Below are positions 1 through 6,992 of a stretch of DNA of 10,461 nucleotides, one piece after another. Position 1 is the first letter of the stretch, and each line of letters begins with the position of its first letter. The notes beneath the pieces are model-generated. The model worked only from the letters and a program-made list of their open reading frames with translations, did not search any database and was not told the DNA's origin. A program made the translations under genes and the position numbers. Origin of the DNA: an uncultured Trueperaceae bacterium (GTDB taxonomy: Bacteria > Deinococcota > Deinococci > Deinococcales > Trueperaceae); NCBI GenBank assembly GCA_937907415.1, contig CALCHY010000106.1:1-10461 (forward strand). Direction: 5' to 3'.

Positions 1-2270
1 CCCTTGATCTCCACAAGAACGATGCCATCCCCTCGGTTGCGTTGACGCACTTTCAACACGAAGTCAGGGTAGAAATTTGGTTGACCCGGGATAGGTACAG
101 CCACGCTGTAAGGCCGTCGTACTGGATTTCGGTGCCACCACTCCACGAGGCCTTCCGAGTCTCGCTCAACCTGGCGGACGAACGCTTGCTCCCACCTGTT
201 TAGGTCGTCGGGTACCACTCCGTAACTGGCGCGCGGGTCGCCGGGCAATGCGCTTTGGCTGACGAGGGCCGAGGGGAGGGGCTCTGCGGTTGGGCAAGCC
301 TCCGTATGTCGAGCGACAGCTCGGCTGATGGCTTCCTCAAGCGCTTCAGGGCGTAGTGCTAAGAGCTTCTGAAGCCCGCGATAAACAGCGGTTTCGTCGT
401 TGCCTTCGGGCCACCCATGGCGCTGAAATTCGCGGCGCAGGCCTGCAAGGAGCGCCTCGTGAAGCAACCGCGGATCCAGGGTGCCGTCGCGCTTGACGTT
501 GAATAGGTGCACTTGTGCCACACGGTCGATTTCGCGGTCTGTCAGGGCACCTACTGAGTCTCGGCGCTCGATGAACCGTTGAGAGAAGATCTCCTGCACG
601 CGGAGGCTGAGGCTTACCCTCTCACGCCGTGTTTCGGAAAGTAATGCGGAGAACGGGTAGGCGTTCACCACGTCATCGATCAGGCCTTGTTGGTCAAGAC
701 TGACAAGCGCCGTTTCGAGCCGATCGGGCACACCTTCCCGTCGAGGGTAACTGTGAACTTCGGGAGCGTGGACGACAACGGCACTCTCTTCGGAGGTACT
801 AGCTACTTCGGAGCCGTCCTGGGGCGTTCCCGCAAGCCCGAACAGAGCGTCCATCATTGGGGATGCGGGTTGAACCGCCGCACCTGGCGCTGCAGTAGCA
901 GCTACTGCAGCGGATGACCCTTGGGACGGTGGCCTGATGACCTGAACTTGGCCAGAGGCATCGATAGGCGCGACTGCGCCGGTACCGTCAGGGGTGGGAA
1001 TCACCACGACCGTGGGCTGCAGGTTGAGGTTCTCGCGAATTGCGTTGATGCGGCCGCTGGCCCCAAGAAGGCCTTGCTGGCCTTCCTCATTGGCCAGCAC
1101 TACGTAACCATGCTCAAGCGCGTCCGGCAGGCCAGAGAGCGCTTGGAGGCGCCTGTCGACCCTCAGGATGCGGCCGATGACTTGCACGCCGAAGTCCACG
1201 TCGCGAGCGTTCCGAAGGCTTGCGAGAACGAAAGCGCGGGGAGCGTCGAAGCCCGTTGCGATGGCCATCTTGAAGATGAGGGCTTCAACGTCCTCATCGT
1301 GGGCGTCGGCGAGCAGCGACGGGTTCGGCTCGTCCGCCGTGTGCGATCGGATGGCGTCAGGGGCGAGTCCAAACTCCTGAAGCCAGGTTCGCGCCTGCTC
1401 GACGCTGTTCTCGCTACTGTCAACCTGGACCAGCAGCAGAGGCGTGAACGGCACTTCTACGCCCTCAAGTAGCGCCTTTACGTTGCGGTTTAGCTTTACT
1501 GCCTCGGCGAGGGCGCTCTTCTGGAAGTCGATGAGTTCCTCGTACCGGGTGGTGGCCCGGTCGAACACGCCCAGCATCACTCCGCGCTTGATTAGGCGGG
1601 CCGCCACCGCGCTGGCTCGGGAGACGGCCAGGCGCTCGATGCGCTCGAGGCCAAGGGCTTCTTTGAAGCTCTCGATCTGTCGGTCGCGGGGAGTGGCAGT
1701 AAGCAGCAGGGTCAAGTCGGGGTCTATCACGTCGCGGTAGACGCCGAACGCCCTCGACCGGGGCTGGAAAGTGTGGTGCGCTTCGTCGACGACCACGCCG
1801 ATTCGGAACCCACGCTCCCGGACGCCCTCGATGAACTCGGCGAGCGATTCACCCAGCTCGCCCGGCTGATGAACCGTGGTGGACTCGTTGCTGATGAGCG
1901 CCCAGGTTGCGACTCGCACCTCGCCTCCGCGAACGGTAGCGGAGATGCGGTCATCACGCAGCGACCGCACCCGGAGCCCCGGGAACTCGCTGCGCACCAC
2001 GGACTCGGTTTGCTCGATGAGCCCCGTGAACGGTGCGAACCAGAGCCAGGCGACGCGATGCCGCTGGCTGACGCGCTCAGCGATCCGACCAGCCATGAGC
2101 GTCTTGCCAGTACCGGTTGGTGCTTCGAGCAGGAGAGTACCCGCCTGGCGCTTGTACTGCTGAGCCCGCTCGGGCTCCCTGAGCTGCTGTAGGCCATCAA
2201 GATACGTGCTCAGGTGGCTCGCGCCACTGTCCACGATCGCTTGCTGGAAGGGCTTGAGGATGGTGCTCAT
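1..2270 (-). CDS. res: Type III-like restriction subunit (Res): SF2 helicase plus PD-ExK nuclease, 3' end outside window
   Basis: This gene encodes the ATP-dependent translocase/nuclease subunit of a type III-like restriction system, expected to cut DNA together with the Mod subunit encoded just upstream. I translated 756 codons without a stop from the ATG at 2270 to the left edge. The superfamily 2 motifs appear in order: Walker A APTGTGKT (residues 50-57), DEAH (162-165), TAT (191-193), ATGFDAP (338-344) and QVIGRILR (363-370). A Pro/Ala/Ser-rich linker lies at about 447-500. The last visible residues hold a PD-(D/E)xK nuclease motif, with P735-D736, then E754 and K756 at the very edge. The start overlaps the mod stop as ATGA and has no purine-rich ribosome site of its own, so translational coupling to mod is likely. 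The C-terminus after K756 is missing. A DEAH-helicase nuclease of another R-M type is the alternative; the Mod partner favours type III. Confidence 0.93.
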   Translation of the reverse strand, partial: MSTILKPFQQAIVDSGASHLSTYLDGLQQLREPERAQQYKRQAGTLLLEAPTGTGKTLMAGRIAERVSQRHRVAWLWFAPFTGLIEQTESVVRSEFPGLRVRSLRDDRISATVRGGEVRVATWALISNESTTVHQPGELGESLAEFIEGVRERGFRIGVVVDEAHHTFQPRSRAFGVYRDVIDPDLTLLLTATPRDRQIESFKEALGLERIERLAVSRASAVAARLIKRGVMLGVFDRATTRYEELIDFQKSALAEAVKLNRNVKALLEGVEVPFTPLLLVQVDSSENSVEQARTWLQEFGLAPDAIRSHTADEPNPSLLADAHDEDVEALIFKMAIATGFDAPRAFVLASLRNARDVDFGVQVIGRILRVDRRLQALSGLPDALEHGYVVLANEEGQQGLLGASGRINAIRENLNLQPTVVVIPTPDGTGAVAPIDASGQVQVIRPPSQGSSAAVAATAAPGAAVQPASPMMDALFGLAGTPQDGSEVASTSEESAVVVHAPEVHSYPRREGVPDRLETALVSLDQQGLIDDVVNAYPFSALLSETRRERVSLSLRVQEIFSQRFIERRDSVGALTDREIDRVAQVHLFNVKRDGTLDPRLLHEALLAGLRREFQRHGWPEGNDETAVYRGLQKLLALRPEALEEAISRAVARHTEACPTAEPLPSALVSQSALPGDPRASYGVVPDDLNRWEQAFVRQVERDSEGLVEWWHRNPVRRPYSVAVPIPGQPNFYPDFVLKVRQRNRGDGIVLVEIK
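888..912. repeat. 25-bp palindrome inside the Res linker
   Basis: The arms CGCTGCAGTAGC (888-899) and GCTACTGCAGCG (901-912) are perfect reverse complements around the single base A900. The palindrome lies in the part of res that encodes the Ala-rich linker (about residues 453-461). It could fold as a hairpin in DNA or mRNA, or it may simply reflect alternating Ala codons. It has no T-run and is not a terminator. Confidence 0.6.
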
Positions 2271-4201
2271 GGGAGGAAACGCTCGATGATGCTGTCGGGC
2301 ACCGCGGCGAAAGTGGCGTGCTCGCTGAACACCCTAGTTTCTATTAGGCCCGGGGTGGGGCTGTAGACCCGCGTGGCCAAGGCGTCAGCGCTCAGAATCC
2401 TCTGGAGCTCTAGGAGCGCCTCTTGCGTCACGCTTGGTACGTACAGAACGCGCTGGGCTCCGTCATCGATCGCTTGGACGCATTGGCCCTCCTCGTACGG
2501 GCTGAGGCCCAGGTCGTGCATGTGTTGAAGCGCGAGCCACGTCTGCGCCTCTTCTAGCTCGGTGTGCAGGTTCTCGAACGGAATCCTCTTAGTGATGAGG
2601 TACCCAAGCTCGCCGCCTGCTCCCTCAATGCTCTTCCGACCGCCCTTGGTCGGCACTTCATAGCCATTGATCACGTTTCGTAAGCGCTTCGAGGCGACAT
2701 CGCGACAAACGTTCTTATCCGGTTGCTCGGCGGTAGACTCGGTACTACTCACGAGGATGAAGCGCCTATCGCCATCGTCTTCCTGGTTCAGTTCTAGAAC
2801 CGCTTGGCCGGTCGTACCGCTGCCGGCGAAGAAGTCGAGAACGATGTGGCCCTCTTGGGGACTCGTGCTCTGGGCGATCAGCTCTTTGAGTAAAGACAAG
2901 GGCTTGGGGTACGAGAAGTCGTTGGTCCCAAGCACCCGGCGGAGCGCCTTGGTACCCTCCGTGTTGTAACCAGCCGTCAGAAGGGTAACCGCGTCGGCTT
3001 CTAGCTCCGCCAGCGCTTCGCGGTCCTCCTTCGATTTCACCGTGGCGGCCGGCTGAATCCAAGTGCTCAACGGCTTGGTAGCGCGTTTGAGTTCACTCCT
3101 GAACCGCTTCAGGCGAGGCTTCATGTAACCGATCTTCTTCCCGACCCAGAACTCGACGGGCGGGATGTGGTCGAGAAGTCGCGCCGGTGCCTCACCGCGC
3201 TCTACCTGCTGTCGCAGGGTGTCGAGCTCGAGGTAAACCGAGAGATTTGCGGGCGCGAGGCCATCACGGATGGCCTCCATGAGTTCCTGCTCCGTCCCGT
3301 AGAAGGCCGGCGTGGGCTCATCTTTCCAGTCAATGCGGTTGTCCTCGATGAGCTCTTCCATCGTCATACTACGGAGCGTCTTACCTTCAGCCCGATCCTT
3401 CGTTGCGAAGCGCCACACCGCAGATGGGTCGCATGGATACCAGACGTCGTTATCTGGATTGTGCACCGTATAGAAAGTGTCGGGCCGCTGCTTCATTGTT
3501 TTGCCCTGAACGAGATTGTCGCTAGCCCAGTCTCCACGGGGGTCATTATCTGGATTCCTATATCCATCAAACGACTTCTCACTACCGCCGAACATGAAGC
3601 CTGGGTTCCCGTAGGCCACGACCCATTCGTGGTCTACGCTCAAGAACCAGTTCTTCTCGTCGTTTGCCCCGCTGCGCGTGCGCCAAACGAACGAGCCGAT
3701 ACGCATCCCAGGAAAGATCTCATCCATCAACATCACGAGTCGAGCCTGCTCGTGCTCGCTAATCGAGACGAAGATTACGCCATCCTCGGCGAGAAGGTCC
3801 CGTGCAAGCTCCAGGCGACGCGCCATGAACTCCAGCCACAGACTGTGCCGGTAGCGGTTTTCTTCGTCAACAAAGCGGTCATTGTAGATGAAGTCCTTGC
3901 TGCCGGTGTTGTAAGGCGGATCAATGTATATGACCTTCACGCGTCCGCGGTAAGCGATATGCAGGTACCGCAAGACGTCGTAATTGTCGCCCTGAATTAA
4001 GAGGTTCTGGTACGGGGCGAAGCCCGTGCTCAGCTCGGGATTCAAGGTGAGCGCTACGAAGTCTGAGTTGATGTCTTGGTCGGGCTCCAAAGCGTCCCGC
4101 TCCCAGACCAGGCCCAACTTCTTTTCCCGCCGCTGCTTATCGAGAAGCGCGATGAGCTGATCTTTCGTGAGATGGTCATAGCGCGATGAGACACTGCTCA
4201 C
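2267..4201 (-). CDS. mod: Type III-like DNA adenine methyltransferase (Mod), beta class
   Basis: The product is a sequence-specific DNA methyltransferase that should recognise the target for the R-M pair and protect host DNA, most likely by N6-adenine methylation. Numbering from the GTG at 4201 gives 644 residues, a usual Mod size. The catalytic DPPY motif (94-97, within IDPPYNTG) comes before the S-adenosylmethionine-binding motif FAGSG (458-462, within LDFFAGSGTT), which is the beta-class order of type III Mod proteins. YPKP lies at 431-434, before FAGSG. The stretch between about 170 and 420 is the likely target-recognition region. The reading frame can be extended to an ATG at 4279 (670 residues). 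I prefer GTG 4201 because GGAGG sits 8 bases upstream and the preceding 26 residues look unlike a Mod N-terminus. The stop overlaps the res start by 4 bases. N4-cytosine specificity cannot be excluded from motifs alone. Confidence 0.93.
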   Translation of the reverse strand: MSSVSSRYDHLTKDQLIALLDKQRREKKLGLVWERDALEPDQDINSDFVALTLNPELSTGFAPYQNLLIQGDNYDVLRYLHIAYRGRVKVIYIDPPYNTGSKDFIYNDRFVDEENRYRHSLWLEFMARRLELARDLLAEDGVIFVSISEHEQARLVMLMDEIFPGMRIGSFVWRTRSGANDEKNWFLSVDHEWVVAYGNPGFMFGGSEKSFDGYRNPDNDPRGDWASDNLVQGKTMKQRPDTFYTVHNPDNDVWYPCDPSAVWRFATKDRAEGKTLRSMTMEELIEDNRIDWKDEPTPAFYGTEQELMEAIRDGLAPANLSVYLELDTLRQQVERGEAPARLLDHIPPVEFWVGKKIGYMKPRLKRFRSELKRATKPLSTWIQPAATVKSKEDREALAELEADAVTLLTAGYNTEGTKALRRVLGTNDFSYPKPLSLLKELIAQSTSPQEGHIVLDFFAGSGTTGQAVLELNQEDDGDRRFILVSSTESTAEQPDKNVCRDVASKRLRNVINGYEVPTKGGRKSIEGAGGELGYLITKRIPFENLHTELEEAQTWLALQHMHDLGLSPYEEGQCVQAIDDGAQRVLYVPSVTQEALLELQRILSADALATRVYSPTPGLIETRVFSEHATFAAVPDSIIERFLP

Positions 4202-4398
4202 TGGTTTTTCCTCCAAATACCTTTGTATCGTAGCCGCTCGCACAGGGCCCTTACCGAAGGACCAGCGCCCCACCTGCACACAGATGAATATTGGTTTCTT
4301 GGATGTGACGAAGCCTCGCCTTCATGGCCGCGGAAGGTCCGAAAAGCCGTTAAGCCAATGTTGGGTCAACCAGGTCAAGAATCGAGTTGGTATCTACA
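4202..4398. other. Spacer between recombinase operon and R-M genes; no gene seen
   Basis: This stretch of about 197 bases separates the recombinase operon from mod and should hold the mod promoter. Two TTGACC hexamers lie on the minus strand at 4378-4373 and 4369-4364, 9 bases apart; each resembles a -35 box, but no convincing -10 box follows at the right distance. I see no stem-loop followed by a T-run, so no intrinsic terminator can be called after the 141-residue gene. No copy of the right-junction sequence (10398-10414) was found here, so this is probably not the element's left end. Confidence 0.5.
4210..4214 (-). promoter_or_regulatory. Shine-Dalgarno site that sets the mod start
   Basis: On the minus strand GGAGG is followed by 8 bases (AAAAACCA) and then GTG at 4201-4199. 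This is a strong ribosome-binding site with good spacing. It argues that mod begins at the GTG rather than at the ATG 78 bases further upstream, for which I see no comparable site. Confidence 0.75.
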
Positions 4399-4824
4399 TT
4401 AGTTGTCAGCGGTCCGATCGCCGTTGCCGGCCAATTGACGGCTGAGTTCTAGATTGGCTTCTTCGGCTTTCTGAAGTTCGAGTGTAAGCACATGGGTGAT
4501 GCGGCCATATCTGGCAAGCGCTTCGCGTGCTTCCCTAAGGTCACTTGCCTGGAGCGCTATTCGCTCGTTGGCCTTATCGAGCTTTTCCTGGAGATCCTTC
4601 ATGGGCTTCGGCATGGCGTCGATTCGGTCGATGCGCTCGCGAAACTCAGCTTGTAGGTCCTTATGCTTGTGGGTCAAGAACCATCGTTTTAGGCCAGCCT
4701 CATCAGCAAGCGACTTGATCGTAAGTTTGCCGTCTGACCTGATGGGCTCGCCGTCAATGAGGCGTTGCATCGCTTCGCGGATGTGGAGGCGTTCGGTTTC
4801 GTCGTCTGTAGTCGTCTTGCTCAT
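4399..4824 (-). CDS. Small HTH/coiled-coil protein, TnpC-like accessory of the recombinase operon
   Basis: This 141-residue protein ends the recombinase operon. A helix-turn-helix-like segment at about residues 34-52 (LTIKSLADEAGLKRWFL) is followed by a long charged helical stretch, about 72-133, that looks like a coiled coil. This build, an N-terminal DNA-binding-type motif then coiled coil, with a position after the large recombinases, matches the TnpC-type accessory proteins of Tn554-like elements (known from the family). A role in recombination, such as directing synapsis or orientation, is inferred only. The ATG at 4824 overlaps the preceding stop as ATGA, so coupling is likely; AAGG about 10 bases upstream is a weak ribosome site. 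It has no signal peptide or membrane segment. Confidence 0.8.
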   Translation of the reverse strand: MSKTTTDDETERLHIREAMQRLIDGEPIRSDGKLTIKSLADEAGLKRWFLTHKHKDLQAEFRERIDRIDAMPKPMKDLQEKLDKANERIALQASDLREAREALARYGRITHVLTLELQKAEEANLELSRQLAGNGDRTADN

Positions 4825-6992
4825 TGGGTGACGGCCTTCTCGGTTGGCGATTTCGTCGCCTCGTGTTGGTCACATAGCTTGTTGAGGGACTCGATTCTTT
4901 GCTGGAAGCGTAATCGGAGAGGCTTCGGAGTCACTTTGCTATTCGCCTGATCGCTTAGCTCTGCGATCTCTCTTCGGATCGCGTCGATGTGCTTGTCGGT
5001 ACGAGCGACATTGCCACAGTTTGGATTGCATCGACTGAGGTCCGGGCTGGTCTTGGTGCTTGTCGTGGGCCGAGCGTTATCCGGGTGGCATAGCGCTTTC
5101 GTAGCGTCGTAGCAACAGGCAACGGGTTGGTGACCATCGTCGAAGATTCTTACTCGTGGGTTATTCCGGAGGGCGGTCATTTGCTTGTGAGTAAGCGTTT
5201 TGCCAGCGTACTTTTCGCTGAAGTGGTTGACGCCATCGATGTAACGTTTCGCTGCGGGCCCGCTGACCTGCTCCCCACTACTAAGGCGTTCTGCTGCCTC
5301 GTCAAGGTTGTCAATAAGGGCGAGCGCATCTTCTACTGGATAAAGTCCGCGGAGGCCGCTTGAAGCCCTAGAGGCGTAGCCATCAACCGTTCCGCTCTTG
5401 ACGTGGCCATATTGGATGCCAACGGCGATTCGTCCGTGGGGCTGGCGATAAATGAACCATGCTAGGGTTCTGCGCAGGCGGCGCATGTTGACAGGTCCGG
5501 CCGGGTCGTCGGGAATCATGTGCTCTGGCCGTGAAGTCCTCACGCAGAAGTCGTTGATCCAGGCGACGAAGTCTTTTATGGCATTACTCAAGCCAGCCGT
5601 TGAGTGCGCTTCTTCCGTGATGGTGTGAATGCTCGTCTGGAACAACTTCCTGTCGAATAGGTAACTGCTTTTCGAGAGGCTTTCTACGACTTGAATTGCG
5701 TTGGCGACGGGTTGAATGACGATCCATGGGTTCTCACGCTCACGTCCTCCTAGGATGCGGTTCCCGCCGTCGTCAAGCGCCGCCTTGAATTCCTTCCCGG
5801 TTATCTTGTACCGAGGTGGGTGCCCCTCGCGATGCGTTATGGGAGCGCAGCAGCCGCGCCGCAGCTCAGAAACCTCCTGCCCCCGCATCCCAGATAGGTA
5901 TGCCACGACAATTAGGCATGCCGTTGCGAGGAGCTTGGTGTAGAGCGCGGTTTCGTAATAGTCAATTGCGTCCAACCATGGTTCGCTTTCGTAGGCGATT
6001 CGACCCTTGATAGGAGACGGCAACGGCGCACCAACGCCGAGTGGAACCCCTTCAAAGTACTCACGGCGAAGGCTCTTCCGTGGAACTCCTAGTTGCGCTG
6101 CGATGTACTCCATGGCGATGAAGCGCTTGCCACGGTGGGTTCCGGTTGGCAACGGTGCGCCGAGCGAGTTTAGTTCGGCAGTGTACTCCCGGACTCGTTG
6201 TGTGACATTGCCCTGAGCGGCATCGGGTAGCCGCCTCTTGAGTTGCTCCTTGGTTTTGATGGCACGGAGAATGTCGGGCGCGAACTCATCGATAAAGCTC
6301 AGAGCCCAGGAGAGGAGAGGTCCCATCGTTTCAGGGTGTATGGGTTCTGCCTTGTTCTCCGGTGTCCAGGTAGATCGTCCAATGATCTCTTCGATGCCGC
6401 TGACTTCCCAAGGCGGGATGGGGAGGCGGTCGATTTCAGGTAAGTAGACAGCGCTTAGCCAGAGGCGAGTTACCGAGAAGAGCATGCGTCCGTACGTATC
6501 TCGTCCCCAGCCGCGGTTGTTTGCCCAAGCGATGAAGGACTTGAAGTCTGCTGCGCTGACGTCGGCGAAGGACGAGACGTTTCTAAGCGCGAGGTGTTTA
6601 AGGAACCACTGGACCTCGTGATTCAACAGGTTAGCGATGGTGACGGGCGAGAGTCTGCTCCGAGTCGCCGTCTTACGGGTCAAGAGTTCGAGCGGGGTCT
6701 TCAGATTGATCCAAGTCCAGGCAACACGCTTGAGCGCCAAGGTGAAGGCCGATGGCATGCGATCGAAGTGAATCACCGCAAGGCGGTTAGCCGCTCTATC
6801 CGGCTCCAAGACGCTCAGGTCCCATTTATCGTCGGAGAAAGCGGAGACGCCTCCTGTGGCCATTAGGTCAACCGCGACGTTCGTGAAAACCTCGTTCGCC
6901 ACCTCCGCCTGAGACACCGCATGTACCTGTGAAGTCGCGTGAAGCCCGTCTCTGACTTGGGACTGGGATGCCGAGCCGCGCACGTGTTTCAC
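4821..6992 (-). CDS. Tyrosine recombinase of the element, third gene (723 residues)
   Basis: This is a large DNA-breaking and -rejoining enzyme, presumed to act with the two upstream recombinases in integration and excision. A helical core-binding-type region lies at about 113-195. The catalytic domain shows box I R370 (LSGMRGQEVSEL), a box II in which the usual His is Arg (R504-R-L-R507, followed by RT), box III H530 (QYGH) and the likely nucleophile Y539. A C-terminal cysteine-rich patch (C626, C627, C635, C655, C659) may bind zinc and is followed by a charged helical tail. The start is GTG at 6992, with AAGGA 7 bases upstream, and it overlaps the preceding stop as GTGA. The stop overlaps the next gene by 4 bases. 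The protein is much longer than a phage integrase; its position before a TnpC-like gene makes it the TnpB-like member. Confidence 0.88.
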   Translation of the reverse strand: MKHVRGSASQSQVRDGLHATSQVHAVSQAEVANEVFTNVAVDLMATGGVSAFSDDKWDLSVLEPDRAANRLAVIHFDRMPSAFTLALKRVAWTWINLKTPLELLTRKTATRSRLSPVTIANLLNHEVQWFLKHLALRNVSSFADVSAADFKSFIAWANNRGWGRDTYGRMLFSVTRLWLSAVYLPEIDRLPIPPWEVSGIEEIIGRSTWTPENKAEPIHPETMGPLLSWALSFIDEFAPDILRAIKTKEQLKRRLPDAAQGNVTQRVREYTAELNSLGAPLPTGTHRGKRFIAMEYIAAQLGVPRKSLRREYFEGVPLGVGAPLPSPIKGRIAYESEPWLDAIDYYETALYTKLLATACLIVVAYLSGMRGQEVSELRRGCCAPITHREGHPPRYKITGKEFKAALDDGGNRILGGRERENPWIVIQPVANAIQVVESLSKSSYLFDRKLFQTSIHTITEEAHSTAGLSNAIKDFVAWINDFCVRTSRPEHMIPDDPAGPVNMRRLRRTLAWFIYRQPHGRIAVGIQYGHVKSGTVDGYASRASSGLRGLYPVEDALALIDNLDEAAERLSSGEQVSGPAAKRYIDGVNHFSEKYAGKTLTHKQMTALRNNPRVRIFDDGHQPVACCYDATKALCHPDNARPTTSTKTSPDLSRCNPNCGNVARTDKHIDAIRREIAELSDQANSKVTPKPLRLRFQQRIESLNKLCDQHEATKSPTEKAVTQ

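Noticed and set aside
921..2192. Plus-strand open frames of up to 183 codons
   Set aside because: They are antisense to res, which translates without a break and with all helicase motifs on the minus strand.
1727..2200. Minus-strand frame of 157 codons, Ser/Arg-rich
   Set aside because: It overlaps the res helicase domain in another frame and is low in complexity, typical of an out-of-frame reading.
3167..4000. Open frame of 277 codons on the plus strand
   Set aside because: It lies wholly antisense to mod, whose motifs are clear. Its protein shows no family features and a ribosome site is not evident. It is a shadow of G+C-rich coding sequence.
2267..4279. Phase-variable mod through a simple repeat
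   Set aside because: Many type III mod genes switch by repeat-tract slippage, but I found no long homopolymer or short tandem repeat in or just before this gene.
4251..4325. Minus-strand 24-codon ORF in the spacer before mod
   Set aside because: No ribosome site precedes its ATG and the peptide has no recognisable feature. A leader peptide cannot be excluded but is not supported.
4364..4378. Two TTGACC hexamers as a mod promoter
   Set aside because: They look like -35 boxes, but no reasonable -10 box lies 16-18 bases downstream of either, so no promoter was called.
4202..4398. Left end of the element between the recombinase operon and mod
   Set aside because: Neither the 17-base junction sequence nor a continuation of the broken methyltransferase after NPPF was found here.
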